In this document: positions 23,227 to 24,951 of the stretch, piece after piece
How the letters are laid out: each line of letters starts with the position of its first letter
Position numbering within the stretch: position 1 is the first letter of the stretch
Assembly: GCA_017628775.1 (NCBI GenBank)
Contig: JAGBYN010000014.1
Location: forward strand, 1 to 24,951
Reading direction: 5' to 3'
Source: Bacteroidaceae bacterium
Lineage (GTDB): Bacteria > Bacteroidota > Bacteroidia > Bacteroidales > Bacteroidaceae
DNA length: 24,951 nucleotides
The notes under the pieces: generated by a model
The model's input: only the letters and a program-made list of their open reading frames with translations
Databases searched by the model: none
Told to the model about the DNA's origin: nothing
Program-made: the position numbers and the translations under genes

Positions 23227-23805
23227 TTAAATTGGGGTGTAAACAACTGCAAGGATTTTGGCTGATGTGCCTTCATAGCCGTGTACGTGGTGGGGCACGA
23301 TACAGTCGTAGTGAATGGTGTCGCCAGCCGTGATGACGTATTTGTGCTTGCCGTGTGCCACTTCAATCGTGCCTTCCATGACGTAGATGAATTCTTCGCC
23401 TTCGTGCGATGAAAGGGTGTAGTTCAGGTCCTGAACGGGATCAATATCGATGATAAATGGTTCCATGTGGCGGTCGGCCTTAGAGCGCGATAGTGCACGA
23501 TAATGCATGTGTGTGCGTGCATCCATCGCGTTGTTTGAGAAGCTGATCGTGTTTGCCGCATCTTGCTTTCTGCACACGACAGCGCCTTGTTCGTCCTGGT
23601 CGTCAAGGAACGTGCCAATGCGTACGCCTAACGCACGTGCTATTTTAATGAGTGGCGCAAGCGATGGGATGTCGATGTTGTTTTCAATGCGTTGAATTTG
23701 TTCTTCCGCCAAGCCTGTACGTTCAGAGAGCTCTTGAATGGTTATTTCTCTGATGTTGCGGAGTGCTTGTATCTTTTCGCCTACTTTTTGTGTGTTGTCT
23801 GTCAT
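23227..23805 (-). CDS. XRE-cupin transcriptional regulator
   Basis: This 192-residue regulator has an N-terminal Cro/C1-type HTH (about 9-65; TIQELSERTGLAEEQIQRIE) and a C-terminal cupin-2 domain (about 116-190; SHEGEEFIYVMEG and GDTIHYDCIVPHHVHG). The cupin would bind a small ligand and/or a metal through the His and Glu residues seen. Relatives of this type regulate small-molecule catabolism. It is 26 bp downstream of nadE and 33 bp upstream of the acyl-CoA synthetase on the same strand. It probably regulates the synthetase and itself. No clear promoter is visible in the 26-bp gap, so transcription may start inside nadE or come through from it. Confidence 0.9.
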   Translation of the reverse strand: MTDNTQKVGEKIQALRNIREITIQELSERTGLAEEQIQRIENNIDIPSLAPLIKIARALGVRIGTFLDDQDEQGAVVCRKQDAANTISFSNNAMDARTHMHYRALSRSKADRHMEPFIIDIDPVQDLNYTLSSHEGEEFIYVMEGTIEVAHGKHKYVITAGDTIHYDCIVPHHVHGYEGTSAKILAVVYTPI

Positions 23806-23831
23806 AAGTATAAGTTTTGTTTTGTGTGTTG

Positions 23832-24951
23832 TTAAAGCGTTTCAATATGATTGATCCAGGTGCTTGAATCAGCATCCGATGGCATGTGCCATGCTGCGCG
23901 TGGACTTAATGAGCACTCTGTGGCTTGTGGACCATCGGGCATGCATGATCGCTTGAATTGCTGGTTAAAGAATCGGCGACAGAAGGTTTGTAGCCATTTC
24001 TTAATGGTTGATTGATCATAGACCGTGGTTTCATCACTGGGCGTGCTGAAGGCCAGGCAAGCGAGTTTGAAAATTTTAGCGGGTGCGTATCCGTTGGTTA
24101 ATGTGTGGTAAAGGAAGAAATCGTGCAATTCATAGGGCCCAACGAGATCTTCGGTTTTTTGTTTGATATTGCCTTGCTCGTCGGCGGGCATGAGTTCTGG
24201 AGAAACGGGTGTGTCAACGATGTCAAGTAAAATTGACTTGATTTGCTGATTCGCCGTGTTTTGTGCCACCCACGTAACGAGGAAGCGCATCATCGTTTTG
24301 GGTATTGATGCATTTACGGCATACATCGACATGTGGTCGCCATTGTACGTAGCCCATCCAAGTGCGAGTTCCGAGAGGTCGCCTGTTCCAATCACCATGC
24401 CATTCATTTGATTGGCTATATCCATGAGGATTTGTGTGCGCTCGCGGGCTTGACTGTTCTCGTAGGTCACGTCGTGCTTGTTGATGTCATGATCAATGTC
24501 TTTGAAATGTTGCGTGACGGCATCGGTAATGCGTATTTCGCGTGTGGTGATACCGAGGAGCTGCATCAATTGTAGCGCGTTTGTGTAGGTGCGTCCTGTC
24601 GTGCCAAATCCAGGCATGGTAATGCCAATAATCTGTTTGCGATCCTTACCGAGAAGGTCAAAGCTCTGAACCGTGGCCAGAAGTGCTAAGGTTGAGTCTA
24701 ACCCGCCGCTGATTCCAATCACTGCTGTTTGTGCATGCGTGTGGGTGATGCGTTTTGCAAGGCCATGGGCTTGGATGGAGAGGATATTTTCAAAATAGTC
24801 GTTGCGCAACGCTTTTTCAGGAATGAATGGAAGTGTTGAAAGCGGGCGCTTGAGTGCCGTGGGCTGGGGCGCGTCGGCTAATCCCTGAAGCTCGATGTGG
24901 CGTAGGTTCGACTTCGCTACGTTTTGAGCGAAGCAGGGTGATTTTAAGCGC
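23832..24951 (-). CDS. nadE: Glutamine-dependent NAD+ synthetase, C-terminal part (cut by window edge)
   Basis: The frame stays open from the stop at 23832 to the window edge, giving 373 codons that begin mid-protein. The TTG at about 24809 is only an internal codon. The visible part is the synthetase domain: PP-loop SGGLDST shortly after residues QTAVIGI, PGFGTTG, GTGDLSELALGWATYNGDHM and the late PSDETTVYDQ segment. This half makes NAD+ from deamido-NAD+, ATP and ammonia. The stretch before the PP-loop (about 70 visible residues) is the linker that joins the N-terminal nitrilase-type glutaminase, which should lie beyond the window. Full-length enzymes are about 640-680 residues. The gene precedes the regulator/acyl-CoA synthetase pair on the same strand. 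Confidence 0.93.
   Translation of the reverse strand, partial: RLKSPCFAQNVAKSNLRHIELQGLADAPQPTALKRPLSTLPFIPEKALRNDYFENILSIQAHGLAKRITHTHAQTAVIGISGGLDSTLALLATVQSFDLLGKDRKQIIGITMPGFGTTGRTYTNALQLMQLLGITTREIRITDAVTQHFKDIDHDINKHDVTYENSQARERTQILMDIANQMNGMVIGTGDLSELALGWATYNGDHMSMYAVNASIPKTMMRFLVTWVAQNTANQQIKSILLDIVDTPVSPELMPADEQGNIKQKTEDLVGPYELHDFFLYHTLTNGYAPAKIFKLACLAFSTPSDETTVYDQSTIKKWLQTFCRRFFNQQFKRSCMPDGPQATECSLSPRAAWHMPSDADSSTWINHIETL

Noticed and set aside
1..24951. CRISPR arrays, rRNA genes, insertion sequences with transposases, and riboswitches
   Set aside because: No regularly spaced direct repeats, rRNA-like sequence, transposase motifs or riboswitch core motifs were seen on either strand.

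Overview
The window looks like chromosomal DNA of a Bacteroidota bacterium, most likely Bacteroidales near Prevotella. The evidence is: repeated promoters of the TTTG / 19-20 bp / TAnnTTTG type, no evident Shine-Dalgarno sequences, tRNA genes without encoded CCA, and gene content typical of that group (a fused NfnA-NfnB-like flavoprotein, DUF486 beside a TtcA-like enzyme, a one-piece glutamine-dependent NAD synthetase, a cupin regulator beside an acyl-CoA synthetase, and a FeoB-associated Cys-rich peptide). No taxon can be fixed without a database search.

Layout. Positions 338-5973 (minus strand) hold a three-gene heavy-metal RND efflux operon: a His-rich lipoprotein adaptor, a CusA/CzcA-type pump and a TolC-type channel. 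It has a clear promoter at 6001-6032 and a terminator at 230-267. Positions 6307-9890 (plus) hold the NfnAB-like fusion, a DUF486 membrane protein and a TtcA-like tRNA thiolase. menC (9910-10998, minus) converges on them.

Positions 11124-12717 form the most unusual part. A 24-bp exact direct repeat consists of the last 18 nt of the initiator tRNA gene (12700-12772, minus) plus 6 downstream bases. It bounds an AT-rich insert of about 1.57 kb with a HigB/HigA toxin-antitoxin pair, a protein fragment without Met codons, and its own terminators. No integrase is present. This reads as a tRNA-targeting element reduced to an addiction module. A second, 14-bp direct repeat frames the toxin-antitoxin cassette inside it.

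Positions 13160-15034 hold a tandem Rid-fold protein and a GH25 lysozyme lipoprotein, followed by tRNA-Pro with its own promoter and terminator. Then come a membrane-anchored alpha/beta hydrolase and oxyR (both minus), a small Cys-rich exported protein with a PcrA/UvrD helicase (plus), and a 41-residue FeoB-associated-type peptide (20624-20749).

Positions 20750-21540 have no gene. They carry two related terminators, a REP-like double hairpin, and a 155-bp tandem duplication containing a small hairpin whose stem covaries between the copies. The right end (minus) is nadE (cut by the window edge), an XRE-cupin regulator and an acyl-CoA synthetase, closely spaced and probably partly co-transcribed.

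Most genes are ordinary housekeeping or stress functions. The noncoding structures around the initiator tRNA and at 21086-21376 are the parts that known gene families do not explain.
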